Of a stretch of DNA of 64,000 nt, positions 49,588-62,579 are shown in pieces. A program made the translations under genes and the position numbers. This DNA is from Progne subis subis (lineage: Eukaryota; Chordata; Aves; Passeriformes; Hirundinidae), in the NCBI GenBank assembly GCA_022316685.1, contig JAKJHU010000005.1, forward strand, positions 17,772,707-17,836,706, written 5' to 3'. Under the pieces are notes generated by a model, which did no database searches, was not told the DNA's origin, and saw only the letters and a program-made list of their open reading frames with translations. Position 1 is the stretch's first letter. Every line of letters starts with the position of its first letter.

Positions 49588-52500
49588 CTTCAGAAGAAAG
49601 TAAAGCAGAGGAAATGTTATCCCTTTATGTGAGACCTGGAGAACAGACCCTAAGGGGGTTAGGGTCATTCTTCTATTGTACAGTAAACTCTCAGTTATCT
49701 GTGGACACGATGGGCAGAAAAGCTAGGGAAAACCCTGAGAAACCAAAACCAGTAGCAGTGAAACACAGGTTAACTGTGGCTGGACTAGCTGCAATGAAAA
49801 CAGAATGAGAAAAATAAAGGCACCAACTGCAGAAGCGCAGAGGCTTCTGAGATGGTGCACTCTTGTGACATAACTGCAGGAGTGCTGCTATACAATTTCT
49901 GGGCCCATGCTGTCTTCTCTAAGAAGCCACCTGAGGGCCTCTGAGCCATCTATGCAGGGAACTTGCAGTTCATTTAACCTCTTATATCAATTTGAGAAAT
50001 ACCTTCTGAAATTTCTGCTGCTCTAAAGAGACTTCCCTAAAGAGCACCTAAAAATGTGTTTCAGTTTCTTTTTCCCTTTCTATTCCTTTTATTTCAGCTT
50101 ACATATCTTCTGCCTTGGAAGGACATCAACAAACTGATGTTTCCTATCCATGAGAAACTGGTATTCTTTGCACATTATACTAAATTAAAAATACTTCAGG
50201 TTTGGAAGTGATTCCAGAAGTGGTCTTTTCTGTTAAATGATTATTAAGTGAACAACTCCTTGGTTGCAAATACTGATTCAAACTGTGTAAGTGACCAGTA
50301 GTTCTGGGGCACAGGACTTAAAAGTGATTGAAAGAGCAGAACTGGTGTGTGGTCGTTTTCACACCCACCCATCCCTGTAACTCATGAGGTCAGAAAAAAA
50401 GCATTATAAGCAAAATGACTGTGTGATAACCTGTTCCTTGGAGTATTTAAAGGGCAATGTAACTTTGTTACTGAGGGCTTAATTTATGTTCCTTGCCTTT
50501 ACTGTGAAATATTTCAATTCAGATTGAAACTAGAAGACAAGGGATGTGCAAAGATAGAACTCCTATCTATAGTTCAAATAAGAAGTGGCCTTTATTTATC
50601 CCCACTGATGCCTTCAAGATAAGGTAATTGATGCAAAGAAGATAGCAAGTTTCGCCTCCATCATGCCAGGAACACATAGTGTTGCATGCTATTTAAAATA
50701 TTTTCACACACTGTAGCTTGAAGTTTCAGAATACATCTCATTGTGAGACTGAGCTGATGTGACAGCTCATCTATGGGCTTCCAGGTCTTATACAAAATTG
50801 GCTAAAAAGGCATGGAGGGGAAGGAGATACTCAAATGGTTTTCCTATTTTTACTTTTATAATTATTTTTCAAAATAAGAGGGGAAAAATATAACACAATT
50901 GTTGCAAGCAATAGTGAAATAGATTTTGTATCTTTGCTGCTAGAATGTCAACACTGACAATGCTTTCAGGGTTTTTTTAGGCTTTATGGATTTATATTGC
51001 ACAAGAAAAAATCAAATCATATTCCTTTAGGAAAAATGCTAGATAAAAGAGGTCCAATATGTTACTTGATACTTAACTGCCACAATGGAATTAATTTTTC
51101 TGTACTTTTCCTTCCAGCATGATTTGATATACTTCTATTAAATTTCTGTTTTTCTTTGTGATTCATAATTTAATTCTTATTTTTTGTCATTTGAAGGAAT
51201 ACATTAGAAGCCTACTAAAAATAAGTGTGGAAAAAACAGCACATTGAAAACAGAATTCCTCTCCCACTGTTCTATTAACTTTATAACTTTCAAAATTCTG
51301 AATTTTCTCGACAACTATAGCTACTTCTGCTGCTTTAAACATTTGATGACCACAGGCTGATACAATTATATTTAAAATATTACTTGGATCTACAGTATTT
51401 TACCATTTCATTCTGTCAGTTCAAAGATTACCAAGAGAGTAATTAAAATTTTAACATGCAACTTCATTAATAGCCCTCTCATTTTCCTTCCCCAGAGGTA
51501 GTTATCAACATTTTGTTGTGTTTCACAATACTGATGCGCTTTTAACCTTTGGAATCTTAGAATAACATGCTAATCATAAACAATAGAACTTTTTGCCCTT
51601 CATTTAATTGCTAAAGTCTTTAGGACTGCAGTTATCATTTGCATTTTATTTCAAGCTCTCTCAGTGAGCCTGGGAACCAATCTCTCCCTTTTCCAAGGTG
51701 CGAATGTATCTGAACTTCTCAAACCTGTAAGTGTTTTTGAACCCTTCATTCCCATGGGAGACAACACCACAGAGCAACAGTTTCAAACATGATCTATAAT
51801 CCAGCCTGTTTCAAGGTTCATCCACACTACAGGTAAAATTGAATTTTGCTGCACAAATGCAGGTCTCAAGGCCTCAAGGTCTTGATGCTCCTTCCATTAA
51901 AAACAAAACAAAACAAAACAAAACAAAACAAAAAACCCAAAAACAAACAAACAAAAAAACCAAACAGAGTAAGAAAAGGCATAGAGCTAAGCTTGCTCCT
52001 TATGCTGCCATTCTGGATAGGAAAGGAGGAAGAAGTGATTGCCAGATATTGTGATTTCTGCTTCTCGAAAGAAAATGCTTTATACCTGGAGAACAATAAC
52101 AGTATTCTGGCACCCCAGCAGTCAGTCACACTAGACAACTATCTATGTGTCCTGTGATCACACCTAAATAAATCTCTCACTTATCTTAGAGACTTGAAAA
52201 ACATAGTTCTATCAGGAAAGATGGATATTTCCCTGTGAAGAAACCTATTGATTGGGTTCTTTTTGATTTGGCATTCTGCACTACTTCAAGGATAGGAAGC
52301 ATTCATTTCAGTCTTTGACCTAATTTCCAAAAGGACAAAAATAAAGGTAAAGAGGTGGCTGGATATATTTATGTCTAATGCTAGAGTTTCAGCATCTAGA
52401 AAAGGAGAATTTTCATGTGTTTACACAAGGGATATAGCAAATAATTTTACTTAAAGTTTTTGTACGCAAAAAGTACAAGCAAGCAACTAAATATATAGGA

Positions 52501-52954
52501 AATATACTGAACCATAAGGAAAGGATTGTGGTAATGAAAGGGGATCAACCACAAAAGAACAATGAAAAGGTTTGGGATAAAACTAGAAGTAAAGGGAGTT
52601 TGTGTTTTCCTTATTTTCTTTTTACACCCCAACAAATCGATGTTATTCAGCAAAAATTTTAATCAGAGTTCTGATACTCTTAACTAAATCCATAGGAACT
52701 CCATGGAATTTTTTTGGCAGATACTACATGGAGAAAATGACATTCCTGTTCCTTCTAAATGTAGCAGATTAGCCATAAACTGCCCATAAAATAGCAGAGA
52801 TTGCTTTGGTCTTTCATTCTTGCAATCACCACCCTGTCCATGGACCCTCTTGTCAGGAAAATTTGTTACGCTATCTAAAATTAGCCAAACTAGAATCTTA
52901 GGGATAAATAAACAAATAAATCAATCTGCGCTTGGGTGCAAAACATTTACATAC
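49588..52954 (-). other. Intron e3-e4
   Basis: This 3.4-kb intron contains an (AAAAC)n microsatellite at 51899-51962. No exon or CR1 was recognised. Confidence 0.8.
51899..51962. repeat. (AAAAC)n microsatellite
   Basis: About six AAAAC units continue into A/C-rich degenerate repeats. Confidence 0.92.
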
Positions 52955-53135
52955 GAGTACAGCCTCCCTCTTCGAAGTTGTAAAACCCATGTGCACAGCG
53001 GTCACACTTCTTTCCTGTCACTCCAGGCTGGCAGTAGCACTGTCCGTCTCCATCGCAATCAAAGGACTTGGAGCCAAAAGAATTGCAGTTGCAGGGAACA
53101 CATCCTCTGGAAGACTGTAAGCCAAATGTTCCAGG
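52955..53135 (-). CDS. LAMA2: LAMA2 exon e3: end of LE9 and LE10
   Basis: This 181-bp exon starts in phase 0 with PGTFGLQSSRGC, the last loop of LE9. It continues through LE10: VPCNCNSFGSKSFDC, then DGDGQCYCQPGVTGKKC, then DRCAHGFYNFEEGGC. Similarity to human LAMA2 is very high here. The acceptor is TTTGTGGCAG and the donor is ACTC|GTATGT. It leaves after one base (C), completed by e4 as proline. LE10 has the shortened C-x4-G/Q-C spacing between its third and fourth cysteines, a spacing shared by the candidate extra exon at 56607-56753. Confidence 0.96.
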
Positions 53136-54334
53136 CTGCCACAAAGTGAGGAAGAGCAGTTAGTACATGGAATGACTACCAGGAGAAAAGAGGAAAAGCT
53201 GAGAGTGTAGGGAGATTCCCTCTTCATCACTGAAATATGGCTTTTAACAGGTTAAATTGTAGTGGAAAACCCTGGAGAAAGGACATTAAATGCAGTACTG
53301 AGAAAGAAAAAAGATTTCATAACATTACCTGATACTATAATGAATGTTCTGCAATGTAACATATTTCTTACGGGGGCTGTTTCCCTAAGTACAATTCTCG
53401 CTTGGAATGGAAGGTATGTCACACAAAATACATAGCCCCATCTCTGTCTGTAAGGTTGTGTCAGGCAGTTTGTTGTTAACAGAGTGAATTCAAATTCTTA
53501 GCTATGAATGGACATCGATTCAACTGGAAAGCCTCTGAACTAGATTTTATCTCCTCTGAGCAAAGGCAGTATCTGTAACTTAAGGGCAATTCGTTAGAAT
53601 GACATATATGGGAATAACTTTAGAAGAACAAAGAGATAGTGTATTTGTGTTCAATAAAAAAAAATAATGGGGATTTTTTTAAGATAAAAAACTCTGCCTT
53701 TGGATTAGGCCTCTGTTTATCTTCTATTTTCTTCCTTCTCTTTCTTTTTTGCAGTGATCAATATAATGTTTCTACAGAACCAGAGTAGATGTTATCAACT
53801 ATAGTAAGAAATTTCCTCATTAACTTCACTAGTGGAGTGTAAAAAATAAAGAAGGGAAGACACATCCTCATTTTTACACTGTGATATGGAGTTCTGCACA
53901 AAGCTTTCAGCCAAAAGACCCCGTGAGTTTCACTGCACCGACCAACAGAGGCTCCTTGGAACAAACCATACTTGATAGTCAAATGACAAACTCAGTCTTG
54001 AGCTAGAGTGCTTTAAAATGGGAGTACTTCTCTACCTGTTTTTCAGGCATGATGATTTTCAGTGAGTACTGAAATCTAAATCATATTAATAACTTCATTT
54101 GAAATTGATATTACAACATTATAACAAAGCCTATCTGCAAGTTTGATAGAAAAGCATAATGTTAAAAATTAGATATTAAAAACATCACTGCTAATGAATA
54201 TAAATGGAACAAAGTGAAAAACATTTACTTTACAATGTGCTACTTTGTGATCCAGGCATGAGGTGTTAGATTTTTACCTACTATAAGTCAGTAGATCTTC
54301 AAATCAATGTGCTGGCTATGACCATGGCAGTGAT

Positions 54335-54846
54335 TGTCCCCCTGTATTAAGCACTACAGCTGTGTCCAGTTCTGGGTCACTTACAAGAAAAAAAGACATT
54401 GAGGTGCTGGAACATGTCCAGAGAAGGGCAATGGAGTTGGTGAAGGGTCTGGAGCACAAGTCCTAAGAAGAGTGGCTGAGGGACATGGGGTGTTTAGCCT
54501 GGAGAAGAGGAGGCTCAGGAGGAAACTTTATTCTACAGCTCCTTGAAAGAAGGCTGTTGCCAGATGAGATGCAGCCTCTGCTCCCAGGGAACCAACAACA
54601 GGACAAGAGGACATAGCCTCAGACAGTGCCAGGGGATGCTCAGGTTGGACAAAAGGAACAATTTCTTTACTGTAAGGGTGGTCTGCCATTGTAGCAGGCT
54701 GCCCAGGGCAGTGGGCAGTGAAGTCATTCAAGAAATGACTGGACATGGCACTTAGTACCATGGTCTGGTTGACAAAGCGGTGATCAGTCAAAGGTTGGAC
54801 TCAATAAGCTTGGGGGTCCTTCTCAACCTTAATGGTTCTATGACTA
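54335..54846 (+). mobile_element. CR1 LINE, about 510 bp of 3' end
   Basis: This is the best-preserved CR1 in the window. It contains 'agctgtgtccagttctgggt', 'cattgaggtgctggaacatg', 'gtttagcctggagaagagga', 'acaggacaagaggacatagc', 'gcaggctgcccagggcagtg', 'aaggttggactcaataagct' and 'ccttctcaacc', and it ends 'ggttctatga'. It is sense on plus. The open frames on its other strand are artefacts. Confidence 0.95.
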
Positions 54847-56606
54847 CTGTTTTATATGTATTTGTTCCACAGTAGAACCCCTAACCAATCTCTTGTGAAT
54901 TCTCTGAAACTTCAGAAGTTTTCCATGGAAAAATCCTGAAATCTGACCTCTGAGATTAATACAGAAGTTCCCCACTCACACAGAGAATCTGCTGATAGGT
55001 GTCAGAATACAGGACCTCATCTATGGTCAGAATTTGGCCTGAAAATCATACAAACCTAAGCAAATGATTGTACATGTAATAAAAAATTACACTGATTTTC
55101 ATTTCCAAACTCTATATTGAAATGTTTTGCAAATTTCATACTTCTGCCTGACAAAACATGGCGTATCAGAGAGAAAGAGATACTCAAACTCGTTTAACTA
55201 AATTCAAGGTTCAATAAAATACTTGACTATCTCTAAAGATTTCTTTTACACAGGAAGAAACAGAGAAATGTGAATATGCACAATCTCAGGACAGACATTC
55301 AGATTAATGCAGTGAAGGAACCAATGCACAGCATGCATCTCAATTTTCAATATAAAGTTTGCTAGGATCTCATAAATTCTGTTTATATGGGTAACAGTCA
55401 GGAAAAGTCTGATGCCAGCACTCCACACTGCGTTAAGTTGGAAAAGACCACCACCATGCTGGGTTGCATTCTGTGAGGAGGGCTGCACACAAAGACATTT
55501 TGGTCAATCATGCAAACTTTAACCCCAAGTTAAAGTTCTCAGCTAAGTTTTCTTACACACAGAAATTCTAAGAATCACATTTACTAAACAAGTGATAAGA
55601 TCCTAGATTACAAGTAGGAAATACACTGAATTTTCTGAATATATTTTTTATATATTATATTTTGTCTCCATCAGTGTACTGTGTGGGTAACCTAATACAT
55701 GTTTAGTTGGAAAAAATAATTTCTCCAAGGAAATCTATATGACCAAATCCAGTATGGGTCCCAGAGTCAGGCTGAAGATGAAAAACACTGCCAGATATTT
55801 TTCAAACAGGGGTGTGATAAGTATGGAGGTTTTGAGTTGCAGGGAGAACAAACAACATTCTTAAAATACTGCTCTGGTAGAAGCAGTTGCATCATGATTA
55901 CTTAATTTTAGGAAATAAATTGTTTTGTTGGTCTGTGGTAAGCAGTGAACACTCCTATCATTTTGGGCATTACATGCATATAACTGGCATTACACTGAGT
56001 TAAAAATGGCTCTGATAACTGGCCATAATCACTAATGAGAACTTTAAACACCAGTTATGTTCAATATTTTAAAATTAGATCTTAAATCCTTGCCTCTGGG
56101 GCTGATCCTTCTTGCAACCTCCTTAAGCCATTGATGCTTGAATTGTTAGAAAAGGGAGCCTTATGCTGCAAAGTCTGAGAAAATCCCACCAATTCCATTG
56201 ATTTATGTACATCTCCCATGCATTTTGTGCATACTGCTGTTCATGGTCCTGTTTTGGGACTCAATCTGCCCTTTGATTTCTCACTTTGATATCACCACTT
56301 GCACAATGAAGCCCTTAGCATTGGGGAAGCACCCTAAAACATTGCTTGTCTTCCGAGCCTGTCTGTTTCTTGAGAATTTCTTACATTGCAACACGGGTAC
56401 TAAAGATTAAAAACCCAAGCACTCTGTGTGAGCTCCAAACACAAGCAAACAGGAGACTTCAGCCCATGCAAAGCAGAGTTTCTCATTACCAGAGCGGCAG
56501 GCCGGTAAGCACCGCGCGGGCACCCACTGGCACTGCTGGTGCCCCACCGCCGGGGGGGCACTCGAATCTGCTGACTGCTTCCCGCACTTTCTTGCAATTT
56601 AGGCAC

Positions 56607-56753
56607 CTGCCTGCTGATTTCACAGTGTCTGCCCATGAATCCTGATTTGCAGACACATCTTCCCAACACATCACACTGCAGTGATACAGATCCTGAAGCA
56701 CTGCAGCCACAGGGTATACAAAACAGCTTTCCTGGGGCCCAGAAGTAGTTGGG
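56607..56753 (-). pseudogene. Candidate extra LE exon of LAMA2 (lineage-specific or decaying)
   Basis: Between e2 and e3 lies a 147-bp open segment with AG just upstream (TTCTTAAAG|CCC) and a possible CAG|GTGCCT donor. It is phase 0 at both ends, so it could be inserted without breaking the frame. It encodes 49 residues: PNYFWAPGKLFC, then IPCGCSASGSVSLQC, DVLGRCVCKSGFMGRHC and EISRQ. The cysteine spacing is that of one LE repeat starting at the same internal point as e3. The seventh LE cysteine is serine (AGC instead of TGC) and the donor is weak, which suggests decay. Human LAMA2, as I recall it, has no repeat here. The spacing also resembles the last LE of gamma chains. I infer an ancestral or duplicated exon; its use in mRNA is unknown. 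Confidence 0.45.
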
Positions 56754-57763
56754 CTTTAAGAATGAAAAGTAAACTGTTAGAAAGTGAAGATAAGGAAACT
56801 ACACCACATAAAAGAGTACAGAAATAAAGACAGGAGTAAACACTGAAGTAAACAAAGATTAATTTCAACTAACCACCAGTATTTTATTAATATCTGCTGG
56901 GTACCTTATGCAATCTGCAAATTCCATTGATACCAGCAATTTTTCTTTAAACAGACTGATTAAATACTGTGGAAAATGGAGTGTGAGCAAACCACTTCAG
57001 AAATTACATTATTTTAAAGAATGAAAATGATCTTTTTGATTTCTGCAGAATTATTTATGTGCTTTAAATTACACACAAGTGGAGATGTTCTGAGGACATA
57101 GGCCTAACTCATGAGTCCTTATGCTGAAGTAGAGAAGCAGCCAGGTATAGCATATTCCTTAGCTGCCTGAAGACAAACTTCTGTGAATGTTTATGAAACA
57201 ATATTTCTCTGCAATGATTTATGAGACAGGAAAACAATGTCAAGGCAAAAAAACACTTTCACCAAAATAGAATACATTGTTTGGACAACACAAGAAGAAA
57301 CTCTGAGTAAAAAACATAAAGACAGAACATTCTAGCAGAACTAAACTAGCACCCTGCTTTTTTAAAAAAAATTAGCATCAAATGCCATCAGACATTTTGC
57401 AACTTTCTTCATAGAAGGATTATCTCCCAAACCTGCAATATTTTAAACTAATTTTTTATATCAAACACTTAAAATATAAAATGTATATACTATGTATACA
57501 AATGTACTTATAGATACAGTGAGGCTTAAAATGCATTCATTGCATGTAAATGCTATATCTTGTGTTCTGTTCTAGAAAACAAGTAGAAAACATTTAAAAA
57601 TCAACCATTTTACCTTTCTCTACATAAGAACAATCTATATATGTGAATATGTTCTTTAAGTGAAAAATAAACAACAGAAAAAAGCCTATCCAGAACCAAA
57701 TTATATTTGGTTGCAGCAAACAGTGAAGAAAGCTGAAAGGAAACTCCATTTCTGCTCACTCAC

Positions 57764-57870
57764 TTTGCAGATGTCACAGCGGCGCCCGATGACGTTGGCT
57801 TTACACTCGCACTGGCCCGTCCGAGAGTCACAGATCTCCGAGAAGGAGCCATTCATGTGACAGTGACAGG
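57764..57870 (-). CDS. LAMA2: LAMA2 exon e2: first part of LE9
   Basis: This 107-bp exon begins with the two bases completing the proline split from e1, then 35 codons: CHCHMNGSFSE, then ICDSRTGQCECKANVIG, then RRCDICK. It holds the first seven cysteines of LE9. The acceptor is TTCCTCTGCAG and the donor is AAA|GTGAGT. It ends in phase 0 after lysine. It can join in frame either to e3 (PGTFGLQ...), as in human LAMA2, or to the LE-like candidate exon at 56607-56753. The exon is locally GC-rich compared with its introns. Confidence 0.96.
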
Positions 57871-60800
57871 CTGCAGAGGAAGAAGAAGGAGACGTCAGTG
57901 TGTTCCCTGAAGCTAAATCCCATAGGCAAATCTTTACACTGCAGCTTTTGCCACCCTGACAGATGCCCGGTCTGGGTTAAACAGGAAGGTGTTGATCCCA
58001 TGTGCTGACATATTAAGCTGCCCATATTAATGCAGAGTTTTTCTCCAAATCACTGCAAGTCAGAAATTTTGCCTCGAGTTCATTAACAGCTTGTTTTAGG
58101 TTCTCCTCTCAGATCAAAGCAGGATGTGGAGGGCAGATTACTAAATACATGCCCAGAGACTCAGAGTGGGCAGGGAAGTGCTGAGAGAAAAATAGAAAAA
58201 GGGTAGAGACCCTTACAAAGGATATGTACAGGATGTAGCTCCAGCAAGTGGGAGCGTTACTGCTCTACGTGCTGGTTCTGCTGTCCTGCAGTTCACTCCC
58301 TGTTCATGTAGTCATCAGGAAATGTTGTCAGGCTGCAAACCCAGTACAAGGTTGACACTATACAGGGGCAGTAATGCTCTCATGCCCCAGGCTGCACTGA
58401 AAAACATACCAAAGATTATCTGCTACCATGACTCTCCAGGATTTCTGTCTCAGCAACAGCATCACAGTTCCCAGAGGAAACATAACCCAACTGACCAACC
58501 TGACTCATCTCAGTGCTCTCCTGATGATTTAAAAAGGCAGTGAAAACCCTGTTTCTTGAGGAAAAAAGCAATGCTTCTGGCTCTTGAATTCATATGTTTT
58601 AGGAGAAGACAAGTTTTGGGGAAGATGTCTATCACCCTTTATGTTATTCAACCACAAGAACTTTTGTATTCTTCAATCCTTTTACCAGAGATTTGGGAAA
58701 AAACCCTTAGCACTCAGAGTAGAGAACAAGGATGTGGTTGTTGTCAAAGGGACTATAACCATGCATGATTCCATCATCATGAGCTGGTTCCTGCACATCC
58801 TTTCCCTCCCTCCCCCCCCTCATAGGGGACTGAATCTGCATCTCTATACCAATTACCAATCCACTCTCTAAACTTGGGCTCCAGTCCACATTTTGCCTTC
58901 CTGCAGTGCCCTATCCGCATGCGTTGCTTTTTTTTTTTTTTTTTTTTCCTCTACCTGACACCTTCATTTTAAGAAACACTTAAGAGTCCCAGCAGTGAAC
59001 ATATGGCAGTCGCATACTTGCATGTCAGAAGGTGCTATGTGAGACAAGGCAGTTATATTTTTCCTATATATAGATTATTACAACAGGACCTTCCTCATTA
59101 CTTCATTGGACTTGGTAATTTTCAATTTTGAATTATAAATTGAAAGGATTGGTGTGGTATACCACAGAATATACCAGAATATACCAGAATATACCAGAAT
59201 ACCTTCTGAGGTATTCTGCAGAAGTTGCTTCTTTTAATGAAAGCAACTTTATGACTTGCCATTCCTTTCATAGCATTGTTTTTCAAATGTTTGCAAAAAT
59301 TCTGGAATAAGTAACAGAAATGTGCTGGTTCTGCTGTACATACTAGTCATGTATTCAGAGATTTTGATCTTCTTCTGTTTTGCAATATATTTTTTAAAAG
59401 TAAAAATTAAAAGACACATCTGATGTAATTAACCTTGCTCATCTTTTGCTTTCAGCTTTCGATATGAGACAAATCTATAATTTACCTTTTTTTCTTCTCT
59501 ATACAGCCCTCTTTACCCTGATATTCACGTTTTAAAACTGCTGACACTCTAAATGGTACATGGCGATAAGTATCACATACATATATGTTTTGAGCATATA
59601 TTTGAGCATATAAAATGGTCAGTAGGGAAAGAAGATGCAAAAGCTCAGATTCAACAAACTACAATCCTCAATGTAAATTAAAAGTGTTTCACCAATTTTT
59701 TTATACAGATCTCAAAATCCAAGCTCAGTCTGATTTGTTTTGTTTATCAGGCATATGACAACACAAGAATCAAAAAGAAAACTTACACTGATTTTATAAA
59801 CAGATGAGTTTGTTCTATTTATATTACAGCAAGCAGCACTCCATGGTGTCTTAACTCAGTCACAGATGACTGAGTGTATGCAGTGGTAAGGGAGAATTTG
59901 GAATGTCTGGACTTTGATTGTTTTTCTTGGCTCTGACAGTACATACATAGAAAAGAAACATAGAGTCAGGGCTATTCATCTAATAAACTGATACTCAATC
60001 TGATAAATTATGTTTATCTCACATATAGCCTAGGTGAGATTCATTCACCCTTACCGGGAAAATTAGCTATTGTCCAAACCTTCAAATGGTTGTTATAATA
60101 CAATGCAGCCTGTTGGAGAAATTTGTCTTACTTTCTTCCCAGATGACACTGGTCAGGACCCTTACTTCTCTCTATATTTCTATAAATATTTATGAGCTTG
60201 TATTTATGATCAAGCTACACACTTATTCTCCTACAACAGTAGTACCTACACACTGGAACATAGGCAGACTTGATTATTTGCTTTAATTCATCTTGTGACA
60301 CTGAGCTCTATTACCATCAGCTCAACTCCAGGTATTTGCTTCAGCACACTGCGCTGTTTCACTCCAAAAACAACCTACTAGAATCAAGTCAAATAAGCTT
60401 AGGACATTTGCTTGTTGTTCTTAGATTTACGGTTTTGTATAGATACACCACAAAACCTCAGAAATGTTACGATGTTACAAAGCTGTACTGTCATTTGAAA
60501 TGGTTAATGCACACAACAGCACTGTTCTCAGAAAGAACAAGAAACATTTCAAACATTAATTTGAAAGCAAATTTATGCTTTGCCATACTCTTGGATTTGG
60601 CTTTTTAATAAGGAACAAAATTGAAAACAACAAAGTAAAGGCACAGTCCCTCTGATATTGTTGCTGCAGGGCAGACTTCATGGAAGTCAGCAAAAGAAAT
60701 AAAAAAAAATCATATGCAAAGAAGAAAACACACATGAAAGGCAGAGAGTAGATGGATACAAGGTAACTGCAAGCACAAGGATATGAATACATTAGGTGGC

Positions 60801-62367
60801 TCCCCTTGCCACTGTTACTAATAACAAAAGCAAACCTTGTAATTCAACATTAAACATGTTTTGGTTTGTTTTTTTTTTTTTTAATATTGTAAGTTTTCCA
60901 AACTCTCCTTTTATAAAATCTCTTTCTTAAGGACCTGTCACTACTGTGGAAATGGTCAAAGCATCAGTCCTATTGATGACTCAAGAATGGTGACAAGCTA
61001 CTGGAAGCTGTAATTTTTGAAATACACTTCTTCTTAAATCACTTTACACACCTAACTTTGTAGCTTATATGACATTATTAATCATGACCTGTTAACTTAT
61101 GGAGAGAATATATAGGATTATCCAAATTTTTTCTGGCATTGTGTAAAGTAAGTACAGAAAGAATTTATACAGGGGGGTTATCTATGACTCTGTACATCAG
61201 TGTTTATTGCCCTTATCTGAGAAACTTGGTGATTTTCTGCATCTTGTTAGTCCCCACACACTCTCTGGAGGTCCAACATAACCTGGGATTTTCACTTTTA
61301 GACTGCAAGTTACTAATAGGGCAAGTCCAGGAAAAGGACACCAGTACCTCAGACTTCTCTGCCCATGACACATAGTGCAGACATGGCCCCCATGTTCCTA
61401 CACACAGAGCAGTAAGACAATGCCCCAGCTCTTTCACTTGTACAATTTTATCCTGCTATAACAACTTTGTATTCAATGGGGTTTCTCTTGTGTTTATGAT
61501 AATGGACCAAAAAGGAATAAATCCTTGTGACAATGAAATAAAATGCTCGGCTCTTTCAGGACAGTTTGTGACTTGTTCTATTCCCCTTCTCAGAATGTGA
61601 AGGCAGAGTACATGAAGAATGCTTTTAAGTTAAAACCACTTGTTCTGCATTCTGAACTGTGCCAGCAACAGCTCAAAGAGAGCCACTGCCTCCTACAGAA
61701 AGAAAAGCTCCTGTTCCTACCAAATCTTTCATTTCCACTGAATAATTTTTGCAATCACTGTGGGGAAGGATGTGCTGGGGCTGGCAGTTGAATAATATGC
61801 CACGGCTCAGCTGAGAATTGGTAGCTTTCTGCAGCACCAGGTATCTTCCTCCAGAGCATTTTAGAAAAATTGTCTGGAGATTTTAGGGTCTGATTGGCAG
61901 GTGGGAGAATCTTGACCTGCAAGCAGCAGCACCTTCCAACTCCTACTGAGGTTATCTAAGTGGAAACAGGTTATAAATGCTTCCAGAGCTGGACCCTGAA
62001 ACTGAAATATCACTCCCTCCTTTCAATCTTACAAGAGAACAGGATTTTTCTGGGTAGCTTATAGCATTTTCTAGTGAATAGTTTCCATTTATTTGTATTT
62101 ATTTTTGTAGATCTGACATTTAGTATAACATTTTGCACCTATGCAATGCTCCGTTGTTTTTTTTCCCATGTCTGCTTCAACTAGAGATTTTTTAATAAGT
62201 TCTTTCTATTTACTTTAAAGTCTCTCTTTCCAGATGCAGATGCATAGTATCATTATTAGAGCTGTATCATTCTCTTGCTCACACATTCAGAGGCACAGTC
62301 TTCCTCTCAGGAACAAAGTTATAGGATAGATCAATACTGTCAGGAGCTGTAAAAGTTCGTGACTTAC
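57871..62367 (-). other. Intron e1-e2
   Basis: This 4.5-kb intron has a T20 run at 58928-58947 and a 10-bp tandem repeat at 59161-59202. No exon or CR1 was recognised. Confidence 0.8.
59161..59202. repeat. 10-bp tandem repeat, about four units
   Basis: The unit 'ataccagaat' repeats about four times with one changed first copy (accacagaat). Confidence 0.9.
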
Positions 62368-62579
62368 GTTGACAGTTCCTTGCATGAAGAGCATCACCAA
62401 AATATCCATCAGCACACCTCTCACAATATTGGCCTGTTGTACCTGGCTTACATATCAGACAAGCACCAGACAAGCTGTCACAGCTGCCAGGAACGGAGAA
62501 GTCAAGGTTGTCATTACACTGGCATGGTTGGCACGATCCCCCTGGTATTAGAGGTTGTCCAAAATAGCCTTCTGCACAC
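62368..62579 (-). CDS. LAMA2: LAMA2 exon e1: end of LE7 and most of LE8
   Basis: This 212-bp exon encodes 70 full codons of LE repeat, beginning CAEGYFGQPLIPGGSCQPC and ending at the CQ before the next repeat. LE repeats are rod-forming, eight-cysteine modules of the laminin short arm. The acceptor is CCATAG at its upper edge, and the donor GTAAGT is a full consensus match. It enters after two bases of a codon and leaves after one base (C), which e2 completes as proline. The motif SGACLICKPGTTGQYCE is close to human LE8. It is the most 5' exon I can see in the window. Confidence 0.96.

Larger units (their letters stand above)
53136..57763 (-). other. Intron e2-e3
   Basis: This 4.6-kb intron contains a CR1 3' end (54335-54846), a GC-rich patch (56491-56580) and the candidate extra LE exon (56607-56753). 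The rest is AT-rich and unassigned. Confidence 0.85.

Noticed and set aside
53642..53660. A-rich AATAAAAAAAAAT patch as a polyadenylation signal of the gene
   Set aside because: It is on the plus strand, inside an intron, and the gene runs on the minus strand.
54528..54791. Overlapping minus- and plus-strand open frames
   Set aside because: They lie wholly within a CR1 3' end, which is non-coding at that point.
56486..56753. Reading the extra LE-like segment as a retroposed fragment of a laminin gamma gene (its spacing resembles the last gamma LE)
   Set aside because: Coding similarity starts exactly after an AG with phase 0 matching the host intron, and there is no coding sequence upstream of it and no tail. 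A local LAMA2 exon is simpler. A protein search would decide.
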